NCBI GenBank assembly: GCA_006738865.1
Contig: AP019701.1
Location: 3,716,001-3,780,000, forward strand
Direction: 5' to 3'
DNA from: Allostella sp. ATCC 35155
GTDB taxonomy: Bacteria; Pseudomonadota; Alphaproteobacteria; ATCC43930; Allostellaceae
DNA: 64,000 nt
In this document: positions 61,904-64,000 of the stretch, piece by piece
Position numbering within the stretch: the first letter of the stretch is position 1
How the letters are laid out: each line of letters opens with the position of its first letter
Notes under the pieces: generated by a model
Databases searched by the model: none
Seen by the model: only the letters and a program-made list of their open reading frames with translations
What the model was told of the DNA's origin: nothing
Position numbers and translations under genes: made by a program

Positions 61904-62947
61904 TCAGCGCGAGAGGAGCTGCTCGACCATCGCGACCCGCTCCTTGTGGGTGCGGGCGACGACGTCCCAGTCCGGCTGGTAGAGCCGCTCGAGCAGGGCC
62001 GGCAGCTTCATGCCGAAATTCGCCTCGTGCTCGGCCGAGATCGGCGTCTTCGTGTTGAGCGGGATGTAGCCCGACATGTCGAGCATTTTCGCCTGCTGGG
62101 TCGTCTCCAGCGAGCTCTTGAGGAACGCCTTGTAGGCTGCGGGATGCTTGGCGCCCTTCGGCACGATCAGGATGTAGGGCAGCGCGAGGCTGCCTTCCTT
62201 GGGCAGGACGAACTCGACGTTCTTGACCCCCGCCTTCTTCATGCCCCAGACGCGCGTGACGTAGTAGGGCGCCGCCGCCACTTCGCCGCGGGTCAGCAGC
62301 GTGTTGAGGTGGGCCATCGAGTTGTAGACGTTGAGGGCGTTGGCGCCGAGCGCCTTCAGCAGCGGGAGCCCCGGCTCGATGTTCTTCTCGTCGCCGCCAT
62401 TGACCTTGGCGAACATGACGAGATCGTAGGTCGAGGCGTAGATCGGCCGGGTGACCGACAGCTTCCCCTTCCACTTGGGATCGCCGAGATCCTTCCAGGA
62501 CTGGAAGTCGGAGACCTTGGCGAGGTCGGTGTTCACCGCGATGCCGTAATACTGGAAATAGGCCGGAATGCCGATGAGGCGGCCGTCGGCGGCCCGCATC
62601 TTGTAGCTCTCCGGGACATTCTTCAGGTCGGGAAACTCAGCCTCGTCGAAGGTCTCGAGCAGCCCGTCGCGATGCAGGTTGGCGGCGTTGAAATAGGTCG
62701 CGACCGCCATGTTGTACTGCGGATTGGCGCGCTGGGCGCGGATCTGCGGCTCGGGGTCGGGCCACTCGTTGATCTTGACGGGAATGCCGGTCGCCTTGCT
62801 GAACGGCTCGGCGACGCCGGCGCGCCAGGTGGCGCTGGTGCCGCCGCCCCAGGCGCCCATGACGATCTCGCCCTTGTCCTGGGCAAGGGCGGGAGCGGCC
62901 GACAGTGCGACCGCAGCAGCGGCAGCGATGAACGAGCGTCGATCCAT
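61904..62947 (-). CDS. Extracellular solute-binding protein (PotD-like)
   Basis: A 347-residue protein with a Sec/Tat-like signal (MDRRSFIAAAAAVALSAAP; the double Arg is near the N-terminus). The mature part starts VMGAWGGGTSATWRAGVAEP, the common beginning of the polyamine-type (SBP_bac_8-like) group. YGIAVNTDLAKVSDFQSW and a C-terminal SGYIPLNTKTP complete the pattern. It delivers a small cation or sugar acid to the permeases. The ATPase gene lies 42 bases upstream. Confidence 0.9.
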   Translation of the reverse strand: MDRRSFIAAAAAVALSAAPALAQDKGEIVMGAWGGGTSATWRAGVAEPFSKATGIPVKINEWPDPEPQIRAQRANPQYNMAVATYFNAANLHRDGLLETFDEAEFPDLKNVPESYKMRAADGRLIGIPAYFQYYGIAVNTDLAKVSDFQSWKDLGDPKWKGKLSVTRPIYASTYDLVMFAKVNGGDEKNIEPGLPLLKALGANALNVYNSMAHLNTLLTRGEVAAAPYYVTRVWGMKKAGVKNVEFVLPKEGSLALPYILIVPKGAKHPAAYKAFLKSSLETTQQAKMLDMSGYIPLNTKTPISAEHEANFGMKLPALLERLYQPDWDVVARTHKERVAMVEQLLSR

Positions 62948-62989
62948 GGCAGCAAAGCTCCTCTTGTCCGAAGTTTTTTCGTTTGACGG

Positions 62990-64000
62990 TCAGGCGGCGG
63001 ATGCGGCGAGCAGGGCGGCGTCCGCACCCGCCCAGGTGATGGCGATGCGCTGGCCCGGCGCCAGCGGCGCGGTCCCCGGATTGGCGGGCGCGGCGACGAG
63101 GAGGCGCATGTCCCCGGCCTCGACCGTGTAGCGGTGGGCCGCGCCGGCATAGACGACGTCGCGGACGATCGCCTCCACGCGCCATGCGGCGTCCGGGCCG
63201 GCGATGCGGATATTCTCCGGCCGGATCGACAGGCGCGCGGGATCGCCCGCGCGGAGACTGCCGGCCGGCGCCGGCACGTCGCGCCCGAGCGCCGGCACCG
63301 AGACCCTCGCCTCGCCGTCCCCCGCCTGCGCGACCCGGCCGCTCAACAGGTTGGTGTCGCCGACGAAGGTCGCGACGAACTCCGTCGACGGCCGGTTGTA
63401 GACGCGGTCGGCGGTATCGACCTGTTCCACCCGCCCGCCGTTCATGACGGCGATGCGGTCGGACATGGTGATCGCTTCTTCCTGGTCGTGGGTGACGAAG
63501 ATGAAGGTGGTGCCGGTGCGCTGCTGGATCTGCTTCAGCTCGAGCTGCAACTGGCGCCGGAGCTTGAGGTCGAGTGCGCCGAGCGGCTCGTCCAGCAGCA
63601 TGACCGCCGGCCGGATGATCAGCGCGCGCGCCAGCGCGACCCGCTGCCGCTGCCCGCCCGAAAGCTCATGGACGCGCCGCTCGCCATAGCCCGAGAGCTC
63701 GACGAGGGCCAGCGCCTCGTCGACCGAACGGGCGATCTCCTCCTGTGGCCGCCGCCGCACCCTGAGGCCGAAGGCGATGTTCTCGCCGACCGTCAGGTGC
63801 GGGAAGAGCGCGAGGTTCTGGAACACCAGCCCGATCGGCCGGCGATAGGGCGGCACGCCCTGGATGGGGCGCCCCTCGATCGCGATCGTGCCGGAGTCCG
63901 GATGCTCGAATCCGGCGACCATGCGCAGGATCGTCGTCTTGCCGCAGCCGGACGGGCCGAGCAGCGTGAGGAACTCGCCGCGGCGCACGTCGAGCGAGAC
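62990..64000 (-). CDS. ABC transporter ATPase (PotA-like; 5' end outside window)
   Basis: The frame is open to the right edge; a GTG at 63988 is internal, since family proteins have about 20-30 more residues before the Walker A loop. Visible are GPSGCGKT, NLALFPHLTVGENI, LSGGQRQRVALARAL, LLDEPLGALDLKLR and FVTHDQEEAITMSD. The C-terminal 100 residues are the TOBE domain (SIRPENIRIAG). It is the first gene seen of the Pot-type import operon. Confidence 0.93.
   Translation of the reverse strand, partial: VSLDVRRGEFLTLLGPSGCGKTTILRMVAGFEHPDSGTIAIEGRPIQGVPPYRRPIGLVFQNLALFPHLTVGENIAFGLRVRRRPQEEIARSVDEALALVELSGYGERRVHELSGGQRQRVALARALIIRPAVMLLDEPLGALDLKLRRQLQLELKQIQQRTGTTFIFVTHDQEEAITMSDRIAVMNGGRVEQVDTADRVYNRPSTEFVATFVGDTNLLSGRVAQAGDGEARVSVPALGRDVPAPAGSLRAGDPARLSIRPENIRIAGPDAAWRVEAIVRDVVYAGAAHRYTVEAGDMRLLVAAPANPGTAPLAPGQRIAITWAGADAALLAASAA

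Noticed and set aside
1-64000. CRISPR arrays, tRNA or rRNA genes, prophage or insertion sequences
   Set aside because: I looked for regular repeats, tRNA-like cloverleaf ends, integrases and transposases on both strands and saw none.

Overview
The window is very GC-rich (about 70% by eye) and densely packed, with many 1- to 4-base stop/start overlaps. The gene content points to an alphaproteobacterium, probably of the Rhodospirillales type: an Mla lipid system with a STAS-MlaE fusion, a RibH2-type lumazine synthase behind an FMN riboswitch, a short OpgH, a bacteriophytochrome, and several PhnE-, FbpB- and Pot-type transporters. The taxonomic placement is inference. I see no rRNA, tRNA, CRISPR array, prophage or insertion sequence. 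Both window ends cut a gene.

Layout, left half. 1-6.9 kb: end of an OmpA-domain protein, a DUF924 protein, an MFS and a DMT transporter, aminopeptidase N and a cyclic-nucleotide-type phosphodiesterase. 6.9-12.4 kb: a candidate cAMP/envelope module made of a small secreted Cys-rich protein, a Crp-type regulator, a CHASE2 adenylate cyclase and, divergently, a TPR/beta-barrel outer-membrane protein with a FecR-domain protein. 12.5-13.8 kb: a TAXI-type lipoprotein and a coupled small gene. 13.8-17.5 kb: an Mla-type lipid transport operon (permease, ATPase, MCE protein, lipoprotein). 17.5-24.1 kb: a BenE transporter, a BsuBI/PstI-type restriction-modification pair and two tandem Bcr/CflA pumps. 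24.2-31.1 kb: a tightly packed operon with a MoxR-type ATPase, a vWA protein, a molybdenum hydroxylase large subunit, a hydrolase, a GST and an acetyltransferase.

Layout, right half. 31.1-31.9 kb: lumazine synthase with an FMN riboswitch. 31.9-35.9 kb: threonine aldolase overlapping an ABC binding protein and an Fe3+-type permease. 36.1-42.6 kb: moaA, a lipocalin, an IlvD/EDD dehydratase, a long perfect inverted repeat, OsmC, MltA and a PAP2 phosphatase. 42.7-43.7 kb: a lipid kinase. 43.6-50.3 kb: a seven-gene co-oriented operon (RibD-C reductase, BchC-like dehydrogenase, PTPS-like protein, GT4, methyltransferase, OpgH, FkbM). 50.4-53.9 kb: a phnCDEE transporter. 54.1-59.1 kb: a bacteriophytochrome with an Rcp1-like response regulator and a hybrid kinase. 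59.2-64 kb: an HpcH/HpaI aldolase and a Pot-type ABC operon.

The strongest candidates for under-described systems are the seven-gene pterin/RibD-plus-glycosyltransferase operon, whose PTPS-like protein has lost its catalytic residues, and the cAMP module that puts cyclase, receptor and possible phosphodiesterase within about 4.3 kb beside a periplasm/outer-membrane gene pair.
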